Notes under the pieces: generated by a model
What the model saw: the letters and a program-made list of their open reading frames with translations, nothing else
Database searches by the model: none
Told to the model about the DNA's origin: nothing
In this document: in pieces, positions 1 to 7,961 of the stretch
How the letters are laid out: every line of letters begins with the position of its first letter
Numbering within the stretch: position 1 is the stretch's first letter
Assembly (NCBI GenBank): GCA_026645575.1
Contig: JAPKMW010000082.1
Location: 1-52,544 of the forward strand
Direction: 5' to 3'
Length of the DNA stretch: 52,544 nucleotides
From: Caldilineaceae bacterium
GTDB taxonomy: Bacteria; Chloroflexota; Anaerolineae; Caldilineales; Caldilineaceae
Made by a program: the position numbers and the translations under genes

Positions 1-70
1 CTCTTCTTTCAACCCGATTAGTTCGATCACGGCTTGTCAAATTTGACCTCTGGCTCATTTGACCTTATTA

Positions 71-126
71 AGAGATTAAGAGATTACCATGTACAATCTC
101 TTAATCTCTCTATCTCTCTATCTATC
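71..126. repeat. octamer inverted-repeat array upstream of the Gfo/Idh/MocA gene
   Basis: The arms AGAGATTAAGAGATT (71-85) and AATCTCTTAATCTCT (95-109) are perfect reverse complements around a 9-base loop. The right arm continues as degenerate 8-bp units (AATCTCTT, AATCTCTC, TATCTCTC, TATCTATC) to 126. The same octamer family recurs at 31199-31259 and 48641-48717. The array ends about 10 bases before the ribosome-binding site of the next gene. Bases 1-70 show nothing I can assign. Confidence 0.85.
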
Positions 127-145
127 TCCGTGTAAAAGGAGTACT

Positions 146-1171
146 ATGAGCAAAATTCTGCGTTGGGGACTTCTCTCCACAGCCAACATCAACAAAGCCC
201 TGATTGCACCCCTGCAACGAGCGCAACGCAGTACCTTGGTTGCCGTCGCCAGCCGCGATGGCGTTAAGGCCAGCCAGTATGCCAAAGAACATGGCATTCC
301 CAAAGCGCATAGCAGTTACGAAGCGCTCTTGGCGGACCCCGATGTCGATGTGATTTACAACCCGCTACCCAACTTGTTACATCGGGAATGGACGGTCAAA
401 GCCGCCGACGCCGGCAAACATGTTCTCTGTGAAAAACCGCTGGTGACCACGCTGGCCGACTTTGATCAGGTGGCGGCAGCAGCAGAACGGAACCGAGTCA
501 CCGTCTTTGAAGCCTTTATGTACCTCCACCACCCGCAGACGCGCAAAGTGCTGGAACTTGTCCGAGCCGGGAAGGTTGGGGCCGTGCAACAGATCAACAG
601 TTGGTTTCACTTCTACCTACCACCGGAGCGGGCGACCAATATCCGGCTGAATGCCCAGTTGCATGGCGGCTCGCTGTGGGATGTGGGCGTTTATCCCAAC
701 AGCGCCGCCTTAGCCGTTGCCCATGCCGCCGGCGCCGGTGACGCACCAGTAGAAGTATGGGCGAACCAGATCGTCGGCGAATCAGGTGTTGATGTCGCCA
801 TGCGCGCCCAACTGCACTTTGCCAACGGCTTGATTGCGCAGATCTCATCTGGCTTTCGCACTCCCTTCCGCGAAACGCTCCACATCGTCGGCGACCGCGG
901 CGCGTTGGCGGTGATCGAACCGTGGAAACCAGGGTTACAAGGCAACGACAGCCATGTGACCTTCACCGGCATTGATGGCGCCAGTGAAACCATCACGACC
1001 CCCGCTATCGACCCATACTTATGCGAAATCCAGGCGATGGAAGACTGTGTTCTCGACGGCGCCGCCCCAGTTGTTCCCCTGGCGCACAGCCGCCACTTCC
1101 TGCGCAGTGTGCTGGCCCTCTACAAGTCCGCCCAATCAGGCCAACCGGTACGGCTGGCAGAAGAAGGGTAG
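146..1171 (+). CDS. Gfo/Idh/MocA family NAD(P)-dependent oxidoreductase
   Basis: The 341-aa product resembles the Gfo/Idh/MocA family, which oxidises or reduces sugars, inositols or related polyols in the cytoplasm. Seen: an N-terminal Rossmann start (LRWGLLSTANINK, residues 5-17), the family CEKP motif at 95-98 whose Lys normally acts in catalysis, then the alpha/beta C-terminal domain. Length is typical. An upstream in-frame ATG at 89 lies inside a repeat loop; ATG at 146 is preferred because AAGGAG (136-141) sits 4 bases before it. The gene stands alone between two repeat arrays; its stop codon lies at the edge of the second. The substrate cannot be told from sequence. Confidence 0.9.
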   Translation: MSKILRWGLLSTANINKALIAPLQRAQRSTLVAVASRDGVKASQYAKEHGIPKAHSSYEALLADPDVDVIYNPLPNLLHREWTVKAADAGKHVLCEKPLVTTLADFDQVAAAAERNRVTVFEAFMYLHHPQTRKVLELVRAGKVGAVQQINSWFHFYLPPERATNIRLNAQLHGGSLWDVGVYPNSAALAVAHAAGAGDAPVEVWANQIVGESGVDVAMRAQLHFANGLIAQISSGFRTPFRETLHIVGDRGALAVIEPWKPGLQGNDSHVTFTGIDGASETITTPAIDPYLCEIQAMEDCVLDGAAPVVPLAHSRHFLRSVLALYKSAQSGQPVRLAEEG

Positions 1172-1280
1172 ACAGGTAGACAGGTACACAGGTACACAGG
1201 GGCGCATCCGTATCTACCTGTCTACCTGTCTACCTGTCTACCTGTCTACCTGTCTACCTGTCTACCTATCTACCTATCTA
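1169..1280. repeat. octamer array with inverted arms (TAGACAGG x4 / TCTACCTG x8)
   Basis: The left arm is four 8-bp units (TAGACAGG twice, TACACAGG twice; 1169-1200). After 12 bases of unlike sequence the right arm has six exact TCTACCTG units (1213-1260), two TCTACCTA units and a partial one that runs into the start codon of the next gene at 1280. The right arm is largely the reverse complement of the left. Both edges touch genes: the left overlaps the stop codon of the oxidoreductase, the right overlaps an ATG. Confidence 0.95.
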
Positions 1281-1696
1281 TGTCCATCTCACCAATCATC
1301 GACGAACATTACCGGCTACGCCCAGAGGATATCGGGCGTAGCGGGATCTATGTTACGGTGCAAAATGTATCATGGCAGGGGGTAGAGCAACTTCATCCGC
1401 TGCTCCATCTGCGTGAGTTTCCCCAGAAACGCTTGGTGCTTACCCAGCAACAGATACAGCGTTTAATCGAAATTACAGGCAGCAGCCTGGCCTTGGCTTG
1501 GATTGGGCAGCGCCTAGTGTTGGTGGCGACATATGATGATGGGGAGCCAGTGATCATGATCCGTCTGGCGCCGCCGACCAAGGGGACAGCGGTTGGGTGG
1601 CGTCCGCCGTTACACATAGAAGAAACGGGACGCACCCTTTTCCTGCTGCTGCTCCTGGCCCTAATTTTCCTGTTGGTTTTTCTACTGGACCGCTAA
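1280..1696 (+). CDS. hypothetical protein with one C-terminal transmembrane segment
   Basis: A 138-aa protein I do not recognise. Residues 1-115 are soluble and mixed alpha/beta. Residues about 117-136 are an almost unbroken Leu/Ile/Phe stretch followed only by D-R at the end, so it looks tail-anchored with the N-terminal part in the cytoplasm. The ATG is the last base of an octamer repeat array and no Shine-Dalgarno sequence is visible, so translation may be leaderless-like or coupled to the upstream oxidoreductase. The stop is 8 bases from the convergent stop of the ABC ATPase. The composition is protein-like across the whole ORF; function unknown. Confidence 0.65.
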   Translation: MSISPIIDEHYRLRPEDIGRSGIYVTVQNVSWQGVEQLHPLLHLREFPQKRLVLTQQQIQRLIEITGSSLALAWIGQRLVLVATYDDGEPVIMIRLAPPTKGTAVGWRPPLHIEETGRTLFLLLLLALIFLLVFLLDR

Positions 1697-1704
1697 ATCT
1701 GAGG

Positions 1705-2478
1705 CTAGACCGGATCAATTACCGCTTCATTGGTCGCCGTGGCAGTGTCAGCGACAATTTCACCGTCGGCAATGGTGACGGTACGGGTGACACGATGGGC
1801 GAGATCGTCATCATGTGTTACCATGAGGATGGTCTTACCACTATTGACGAGTTGGCTAAAGAGTTGAAAGACTGAATCAGCCGTGCGTGAGTCCAGGTTG
1901 CCGGTCGGTTCGTCGGCAATGATGATGGGCGGGTCGTTAGCCAAAGCGCGGGCAATGGCGGCGCGCTGCTGTTGACCACCAGAGATGGCGGTCGGCAACT
2001 TGTTGGCTTGGTCGGCTAGCTCGACTTGCTCCAACAGATGCAGCCCCCGACGCCGGCGCTCGGTTGGGGTATACATGTGGCAGAAATCCATAGGCAACAT
2101 GACATTTTCCAGCACAGTCAACGTCGGCAGGAGTTGAAAGAACTGGAAGACCACGCCTACATTGCGGCCACGCCAGCGGGCGATCTGATTTTCGCTCAGG
2201 GTATGCACTGGCGTGCCGGCCACGATCACTTCGCCGCCGCTGGGCCGGTCGATGCCGGTGATCATGTTGATCAAGGTCGATTTGCCGCTGCCCGACTTGC
2301 CCACTACTGCTACAAATTCGCCCGACTGCACCTGGAGGTTGACGCGCTTGAGGGCAAGAAATTGTCCGGCCGCTGTAGCATAGCTTTTGGCGACATTGTT
2401 CAGGTCGATCAAGGTACGTGGTGGCGCCGCCGCCGGCTGTCCATTGGTTGTGTGGCTTGTCTTTTTTCGACCAAACAT
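1705..2478 (-). CDS. ABC transporter ATP-binding protein, MacB/LolD/FtsE type
   Basis: A 257-aa ATPase. Seen: Walker [10 protein letters not shown] (60-68), Q-loop region VVFQFFQ (109-115), signature SGGQQQR (166-172), Walker B IIIADE (185-190) with the following PTGNLD, and switch His222. The PTGNLD sequence and the overall order are typical of the MacB/LolD/FtsE branch, which drives lipoprotein or efflux permeases. The start at MFGRKK is chosen because GAGGGA lies just upstream; the longer reading frame to 2607 has a poor N-terminus. A Thr/Ala-rich tail follows the usual end of the domain. No permease gene lies beside it, so it is an orphan ATPase here. Confidence 0.93.
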   Translation of the reverse strand: MFGRKKTSHTTNGQPAAAPPRTLIDLNNVAKSYATAAGQFLALKRVNLQVQSGEFVAVVGKSGSGKSTLINMITGIDRPSGGEVIVAGTPVHTLSENQIARWRGRNVGVVFQFFQLLPTLTVLENVMLPMDFCHMYTPTERRRRGLHLLEQVELADQANKLPTAISGGQQQRAAIARALANDPPIIIADEPTGNLDSRTADSVFQLFSQLVNSGKTILMVTHDDDLAHRVTRTVTIADGEIVADTATATNEAVIDPV

Positions 2479-2749
2479 CGTGCGTCCCTCATGAAATACT
2501 GGTATTACCATCCGGTCAACGCAAATTTCGTGGCGCCGACGGCGAGTAGTGTACCATAACTCACCGCACAACTCTAGTTGGCAGCCCTGTAAGCGCGCCT
2601 TTTGCACCAGCAGCCGGATACGGCAACATTACGGCACGAAATACGTATTGACTACGAGTGGATTACGCGCGACAATAGGCTAATCTCACCTTGATCGCCG
2701 ACAGTGGCGTAAGCAAGGGTGGGCTATTTTCCGAAAGAAGGCGGTAGTA

Positions 2750-2791
2750 AAGCCTTTAGTCTTTGGATTGCCGGGGAGATTAAAGGCTTTC
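2750..2791. repeat. short inverted repeat in the divergent gap 2479-2823
   Basis: AAAGCCTTTA (2750-2759) and TAAAGGCTTT (2782-2791) are perfect inverted copies around a 22-base spacer. The gap separates the leftward ABC ATPase from a rightward membrane-protein gene, so promoters of both should lie here. AAGGAG about ten bases before the ATG at 2824 is the likely ribosome-binding site of the rightward gene. I see no other gene or strong promoter in the 345 bases. Confidence 0.7.
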
Positions 2792-2823
2792 CTACGGTTC
2801 AATGAATAAGGAGTCAGTGTTCC

Positions 2824-3219
2824 ATGAAAAAGGTTCGACACGGCGAATTCGATCCAAGCTTCAGCAATGCCAGCCTGGACGAGATGGCGGCACGGGTACA
2901 GAAACGTGACCAGATCACTGGACGGCGCAATTATGTGCTGCTCCTGATCTTTTTCCTACTGCTGGCGGCGGTGGTCGTCGTTGGTCTTTTTTTTTATGGG
3001 GGGTGGCTGACAGAAACCGTGGGCGCATTGTGGCAGATGGGGTCCGCCCTTTGGCGCTTGGAATGGTGGCAGGCGGGCGCCATCTTGCTGGAATATAAGC
3101 TTTCTTTCTTTCTCTTTGGCATTCTTGCCGGCGTGATCATCGCCCTGATCGTTGTTTTCCAAGTCATCGAAACCTTGATCGAACTGGTTGTGGATGGCAT
3201 TTCATCGCTCTTTACTTAA
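2824..3219 (+). CDS. small two-pass membrane protein
   Basis: A 131-aa protein of unknown family. A charged N-terminus (residues 1-36) is followed by a strong hydrophobic segment at about 38-60, a Trp-rich amphipathic stretch (WLTETVGALWQMGSALWRLEWW, about 62-83, a possible interfacial helix) and a second hydrophobic segment at about 92-120. No catalytic motif is visible. The upstream AAGGAG and the clean coding composition support it as real. It stands alone, convergent with the luciferase-like gene 17 bases away. Confidence 0.75.
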   Translation: MKKVRHGEFDPSFSNASLDEMAARVQKRDQITGRRNYVLLLIFFLLLAAVVVVGLFFYGGWLTETVGALWQMGSALWRLEWWQAGAILLEYKLSFFLFGILAGVIIALIVVFQVIETLIELVVDGISSLFT

Positions 3220-3236
3220 CCACAGCCACCCACTGT

Positions 3237-4151
3237 TCAGCACCAACTGTTGACCAATTCTTTCACGTGGGCCAGCCGCTCAATACTTGCTAATGCATAC
3301 GATTGGGTTGGGACGAGATTACGCACTAAAACATGCGTAAAGCCCATTGCGTGTAATGCGAGAAAAGCATCCGCCACTGCTGCCGGATCACCGATAATGG
3401 TCGCTTCTGGGGCAAAGCCGCGATAACCGGCAGCCACCACCGCCCCACCCGTTGTCGCCGCTTCGGTCGCGGTCGCGCCCACATAAATATCGCGCCGAAT
3501 GACCCGTGCACCGGGTGGACGTTGATATTGCTCACAGTAGGCAAGATAGCGCGTCAGATCGGCTTTGGCGCGCACCGGCGTGAGACTCGGTGCCGCGATC
3601 CAACCGTCGCCCAAGCGGGCGGCCCGTTCAATGGCCGGCGCTGCTTCTGCCGCAATCCAGACTTCGATTGGTTCCGGCGGCGTCGGCGCAATGCGGGCGT
3701 TGGCAATCGTCCAGCGCCCCTGGTGTGATACGGTTTCGCCAGCCCATAGCCGCCGCATAATGGCCAAACATTCTTCAAAGCGCGAGGGGCGATGCTTGGG
3801 GTTGATGCCAAAGGCGGCAAACTCACGGTCGCCATAGCCCAGGCCACATTGGAGGATAAAGCGTTGCGGTGTCAACGTCGCCAAGGTGGCAATCTCCTCG
3901 GCCAGTAATACCGGGTGACGAAAGGGCAGCAAATAGAGCGCACCGGCCGGTGCATGGCGCCATTCGGCCAGCAGCCGCGCCAGGATCGGCGTGTTCTGGT
4001 AATAGGGCGTCGGCGTGACATGGTGGTCGCCGACAAAGAGGCTATCGAGGCCAGCAGCCGCGGCAGCCTTGGCCCGTTCGATCATGTACTGCGCACCCAG
4101 GCGCATATCAGTGACAGCGTAGGTGGAGGAAAGGGAAATGCCGATGTGCAT
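3237..4151 (-). CDS. LLM-class flavin-dependent oxidoreductase (luciferase-like)
   Basis: A 304-aa TIM-barrel protein of the bacterial luciferase-like family, which uses FMN or coenzyme F420 for oxidation or monooxygenation of small molecules. Seen: N-terminal HIGISLSS strand, GLDSLFVGDHHV (family pattern D-S-x-x-x-x-D/H-H), and the central FILQCGLGYGDREFAAFGI segment with P-K-H-R-x-x-R-F-E-E, all typical of the group. Length fits. Cofactor and substrate cannot be decided. It is a single gene; the start is the only sensible ATG. The 211 bases upstream (4152-4362) contain no recognisable gene. Confidence 0.88.
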   Translation of the reverse strand: MHIGISLSSTYAVTDMRLGAQYMIERAKAAAAAGLDSLFVGDHHVTPTPYYQNTPILARLLAEWRHAPAGALYLLPFRHPVLLAEEIATLATLTPQRFILQCGLGYGDREFAAFGINPKHRPSRFEECLAIMRRLWAGETVSHQGRWTIANARIAPTPPEPIEVWIAAEAAPAIERAARLGDGWIAAPSLTPVRAKADLTRYLAYCEQYQRPPGARVIRRDIYVGATATEAATTGGAVVAAGYRGFAPEATIIGDPAAVADAFLALHAMGFTHVLVRNLVPTQSYALASIERLAHVKELVNSWC

Positions 4152-4362
4152 AGGTTAATCCCAAGGAATCTTCTCTGGCCAATCTTTCGCATTTTCAATA
4201 CGAACTAAATTCTCACATGTTAGTCAATTGGGCTGCCAGGTAGGCGGGCTAGAATTCCTGACAAAGCCACAGCGTTCTTCAACGGATTAGGGGGTATGAT
4301 AGAGCTTGTGCTAGAATAACCTTACGATTCTCTTTCTTTTCCCAGCAATAAGGAAAACAACC

Positions 4363-6711
4363 ATGAAACAGTGGCTATCCCTTTCCCTGGCAGTGGTTCT
4401 CTTTGTCACGCCGCTACTAGCTGCCTGCAACAGCGATGTCTCCACGGCAACAGCGGCGGTACAGGTCGCACCACAGGCCATTCCCTTCCGTGCGCTCGAC
4501 CCCGGCCCCATTGTGGCCGCCCAAACGATCACCACGACACCCTACCTCGATCAACTTGATATTCCTTTGGATCAAGTCAAATACTTGCCCCTGGTGAACC
4601 AGACTTTGCCCTTGACCGATGCCGAGCGGGACGCCCTGACCCGCAATGGCTTTGTGGTAAGCGACCGCATTAGTTGGCAACGCTTTATCGAAGCGTATGC
4701 CTGGATCTACTGGAAGGATCTCCCCGTATTGGTGACAACGGATTCGCTGCTCCATGCCTTCCATCAATCGTATGACGATTTGCTCAAAGAACTGGAAACC
4801 ACCATTCTCAGCCCACAACTGGTCGCACTGCTCAAGGAGACGCGTGCCACGTTGGCAACCCAGCAGCAAGCCGATACGGACACCACCCTAGCCCCCCTCT
4901 ATCATGATGTCGATCTTTATCTGGCGGTGGCTTATCATCTGCTTCAGGACAGCCCAAGCAGCGACCCGCTCGTGGCCCACTATGTCAAGTTGGCAACTGA
5001 CGCCAATGCCCATGGCGAAATTCCGCTCTTCGGCACAGAACGAGCGATTGATTTTACCCTCTTCAAACCGCGGGCGCACTATGCCGATAGCCCGCAACTG
5101 GAAGCCTACTTCCGCGCCATGAATTGGCTGGGGCAAATCGATTTCCGCTTTGTCGCCTATGACATGCTGACCAGCGAACCGATCCTTGACCAGCAGCAGA
5201 TGGCAGCGGCAGCCTTGCTGCGCAACGCCATCGACGCCACCGATCAACGGCTGCGCTGGCAGGTGATCAATGGTCTGTTGGAACTGTTGGTGGGGCGCAG
5301 CGACAATATGACCCTGCCCGATTTTGACCGTTTCCTGACCGATGCCGCCATCACCACGCCAGGGCAATTGCTCACGGCAGATGGGCCAACGTTACTCACC
5401 TTGCTGACCACCAACGACTATGGACAACAGCGTATTACCGGCCAGTTGATCGAACGCCACGTTGGTAACACAAGTGATCAACCCATCCCGCGCCCGACGA
5501 GCTTTCTTTTGTTGGGCCAACGCTTTGCCATTGATTCCTTTGTCTTTAGCGAACTGGTCTATGATCGGCTGATGGTCGATGGCGAGCCTATCCATCGCGC
5601 GCTGCCGGACCCGTTGGATGTAATGGCGGCACTGGGCAATCCCCGCGCCTTAACTCATTTGCAGAGCGAGTTGGTAACATACCAGTATACGCCGCAACTT
5701 ACCCAACTCCAGCAGAGTATCGCCGCGCTGCCGGCAGCGTACTGGCGCACACCGGTCTATAACCAGTGGTTGGGGCTGTTGCGAACGCTCAATGCGCCGA
5801 CCACCGACCCCATATACCCCAAAGCCATGCGCACCGCCGCCTGGGCCGACAGGATGTTGCAAACCCAGCTTGGCTCGTGGACGCAACTGCGCCATGACAA
5901 TATGCTCTATGTCAAACAGTCGTTTACGCCAAGCGAGGTGATGTGCGAATATCCCGCCGGCTATGTCGAGCCATACCCCGCCTTCTACGCCGCGCTAGCC
6001 CAGTTGGCACAGGATGTCCAGCAGGTGCTGACTGCCGTTCCCCTAACACCAGGGACGAGTGGGGTGGCAATTCGTGCGAAGATTGTTGCCTATTTGGAAA
6101 ATCTGGCCTTTGTCAGTACTCGCCTACAACAGTTAGCCGAAAAGGAACTGCGGCTGGAAGCTTTCACCGAGCAGGAAGAACTTTTCTTGAAGAGCATGAT
6201 CAAGCGGGAAGCGCGCTATGTGGACGGGGGTTGTGCCGGGCCAGAGGTAGAAGAGCAGTGGGATGGCTGGTACGCCCACCTCTTCTACAAAAAAGATGAT
6301 AACCCGGCGCTCATTGCCGATGTCCACACCAACGCTACGACCGATCCCTCATCGTCGCTCTACCCGCCGCGCGTCCTCCATGCCGCCACTGGGCCGGTCG
6401 CCGCCACCTTGCTGGTGGTCGATACTGATGAGGGGATGGCGCTTTATGTCGGGCCGGCCTTCACCTATTTTGAAGTTGTTACCGCCGGCAACAACGCCAA
6501 CCCGCCTAAGCGGCTGACCAACGATCAATGGCGCCAACGGTTACAGAGCAACCCCTATCCCACTGCACCGGCGTGGACGCAAAGTTTTCGCCTGACCGTA
6601 CAAAGCCCACCTAAGGCGCAAACCTTGCCAGTCACCTCGGCAACCCAGCATCCACCTGTTACCCAACGACAATCGCTTTTCTTGCCGTTGATCCAACAGG
6701 AAAACAGGTAA
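4363..6711 (+). CDS. DUF3160 lipoprotein with Y/F-L-P-L-type C-terminal tail
   Basis: A 782-aa exported lipoprotein. Residues 1-22 form a lipoprotein signal (LLAAC, Cys22 as lipid-modified residue). The N-terminal third contains LTDAERDALTRNGFVVSDR and VLVTTDSLLHAFHQSYDDLL, which I recognise as typical of the DUF3160 family; its function is unknown. The predominantly helical body runs to about residue 740. The C-terminus reads SLFLPLIQQENR and matches the L-P-L tail of other secreted proteins in this window, with four additional residues after it. AAGGA lies 8-9 bases before the ATG. Possible jobs are surface or envelope binding; nothing catalytic is visible. Confidence 0.88.
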   Translation: MKQWLSLSLAVVLFVTPLLAACNSDVSTATAAVQVAPQAIPFRALDPGPIVAAQTITTTPYLDQLDIPLDQVKYLPLVNQTLPLTDAERDALTRNGFVVSDRISWQRFIEAYAWIYWKDLPVLVTTDSLLHAFHQSYDDLLKELETTILSPQLVALLKETRATLATQQQADTDTTLAPLYHDVDLYLAVAYHLLQDSPSSDPLVAHYVKLATDANAHGEIPLFGTERAIDFTLFKPRAHYADSPQLEAYFRAMNWLGQIDFRFVAYDMLTSEPILDQQQMAAAALLRNAIDATDQRLRWQVINGLLELLVGRSDNMTLPDFDRFLTDAAITTPGQLLTADGPTLLTLLTTNDYGQQRITGQLIERHVGNTSDQPIPRPTSFLLLGQRFAIDSFVFSELVYDRLMVDGEPIHRALPDPLDVMAALGNPRALTHLQSELVTYQYTPQLTQLQQSIAALPAAYWRTPVYNQWLGLLRTLNAPTTDPIYPKAMRTAAWADRMLQTQLGSWTQLRHDNMLYVKQSFTPSEVMCEYPAGYVEPYPAFYAALAQLAQDVQQVLTAVPLTPGTSGVAIRAKIVAYLENLAFVSTRLQQLAEKELRLEAFTEQEELFLKSMIKREARYVDGGCAGPEVEEQWDGWYAHLFYKKDDNPALIADVHTNATTDPSSSLYPPRVLHAATGPVAATLLVVDTDEGMALYVGPAFTYFEVVTAGNNANPPKRLTNDQWRQRLQSNPYPTAPAWTQSFRLTVQSPPKAQTLPVTSATQHPPVTQRQSLFLPLIQQENR

Positions 6712-6732
6712 CGTAGGACTCACAGTCGTCCA

Positions 6733-6763
6733 GACCGTTAGGGTCTCGCAGCCCCTAACGGTC
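6733..6763. terminator. hairpin after the DUF3160 gene
   Basis: GACCGTTAGGG (6733-6743) and CCCTAACGGTC (6753-6763) form a perfect 11-bp stem with a 9-base loop, 21 bases after the DUF3160 stop and between two convergent genes. No T-run follows on either strand, so it is a hairpin that may act as an RNA stabiliser or factor-dependent stop rather than a classic intrinsic terminator. Confidence 0.6.
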
Positions 6764-6834
6764 GCTGCCGGCAAATCTGTCCTGTGTAAGCCCTGTAACG
6801 GCCTACCGGCCCGCCGAATGACTGGCGCATTGCC

Positions 6835-7707
6835 TTAAAAGTGCGGAACCTTCAGCGTCTCCCGCAGATAGCGGCAGTTGATTCCCATTTTATCATCAAC
6901 CGAGCCTTCGCCCTCGTTGGGTCGCGGCGGATCCAGGTCAAGCGTGATCCAGCCGTTGTAACCACGCGCCTGTAACATCCGCCAAATCGCCGGATGGTCA
7001 ACGCCGCCGGCGCCGAGATCCTTGTAGAGGATTTCCACGGCGTGCATTTCCTTGGTCGGCGTTGGGCCGGTATAGCCGCGATAGGACGCCTTCGAGTCCT
7101 TCCAGTGGATGGCGGCCAAGCGGTCATAGTAATCGTCGATCAGTTGCACGGGGTCGCCGCCGCCGAGATTGAGCTGCGCGGTATCGGGAATCCAGGAGAC
7201 AATGGCCGGATCGGTCTGGTCGAGCAGGGCGCGCACCTCCTCTGGTCGCTCGATTGGCCCCCAAATATGGGGATGGGGCGCAATCTTGACCCCCATCTCC
7301 AGTGTGCGCTTGCCGAGTTCGGTTACGGTTTCGGCGATGGCCTTGATCTCATCGGCGGTTGTTGCGTGCGCCGGGCGGCTGCCCATATTGATCTTGTAGT
7401 GGGTGCAGCCAAAGACATTGAGGAAATCGCGACAGAAGGCGACGTGGTCGGCAATGGTTTCGGCTCGCTTTGAGCGATCGATGAACTCACACAACTGCCC
7501 CGGTCCGCCATTCGATGCGGTAATGAGGCGGATGCCATATTCGTCGAGGTGATCCTTCAGCGCTTGCGGCTTGTCGAGCCAGGCCATCAGGTGGCCGCGA
7601 TACGGTTCAACGCCCGGCAGCCCGTGCTTGGCGATCAGTTGAATGGATTCCAGGGTGAAGTCGCCAAAAATCGCGCCACCCATGGCAAAGTGGATGTTTG
7701 CTGACAC
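6835..7707 (-). CDS. sugar phosphate isomerase/epimerase family TIM-barrel protein
   Basis: A 290-aa xylose-isomerase-like TIM barrel (AP-endonuclease-2 fold). Members isomerise or epimerise sugars or cyclitols using a divalent metal held by Glu, Asp, His and Glu. Seen: an early strand with GLPGVEPYRGHL, KIAPHPHIWGP, WIPDTAQLNLGGGDP, the AAIHWKDSKA strand and WITLDLDPP near the end, in the order typical of the family. The reading frame is open to 7830, but GTG at 7707 (VSANIHFAMGG) with purine-rich AGAGAGAG just before it is the likely start. A TATAAT-like -10 (reverse of 7759-7764) lies upstream. Substrate unknown. Confidence 0.87.
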   Translation of the reverse strand: MSANIHFAMGGAIFGDFTLESIQLIAKHGLPGVEPYRGHLMAWLDKPQALKDHLDEYGIRLITASNGGPGQLCEFIDRSKRAETIADHVAFCRDFLNVFGCTHYKINMGSRPAHATTADEIKAIAETVTELGKRTLEMGVKIAPHPHIWGPIERPEEVRALLDQTDPAIVSWIPDTAQLNLGGGDPVQLIDDYYDRLAAIHWKDSKASYRGYTGPTPTKEMHAVEILYKDLGAGGVDHPAIWRMLQARGYNGWITLDLDPPRPNEGEGSVDDKMGINCRYLRETLKVPHF

Positions 7708-7758
7708 GTTACTCTCTCTTTCCGTGATGTTGTGGATGGGGGATGGTTGGCTACAGGG

Positions 7759-7794
7759 ATTATAACAGAAAAACCGGGTGCTGTACACCCGGTT
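7759..7794 (-). terminator. intrinsic terminator with an adjoining -10 promoter element
   Basis: AACCGGGTG (7772-7780) and CACCCGGTT (7786-7794) form a 9-bp stem with a 5-base loop. Read leftwards it is followed by TTTTTC, so it should stop transcription from the DUF1963-like gene ending at 7962. Immediately after it, leftwards, TATAAT (reverse complement of 7759-7764) lies about 50 bases ahead of the TIM-barrel GTG start and could be its -10. No good -35 is visible because that position falls in the hairpin. Confidence 0.7.
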
Positions 7795-7961
7795 CGCTGG
7801 TTGATCTGCTAGAGTCAGTTCGCTTTCCACCCATCAAGCAGAGGCAGATTGTCGAATACCCAATGATTATTCTCTGGCAACAGTTCACTAAATTGTTTTG
7901 TATACAGATATTCATGCCATATTACGCACGCAGAACGGTGACAGCGCCCTCGCACCGGTGG

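Noticed and set aside
118..848. Reverse-strand ORFs inside the Gfo/Idh/MocA gene
   Set aside because: They mirror the real gene in antisense and translate to Arg/Gly-rich sequence without any family motif or ribosome-binding site.
972..1385. 137-residue ORF spanning the octamer array at 1.2 kb
   Set aside because: Its centre is YLSTCLPV repeated, a plain translation of the TCTACCTG array, out of frame with both flanking genes.
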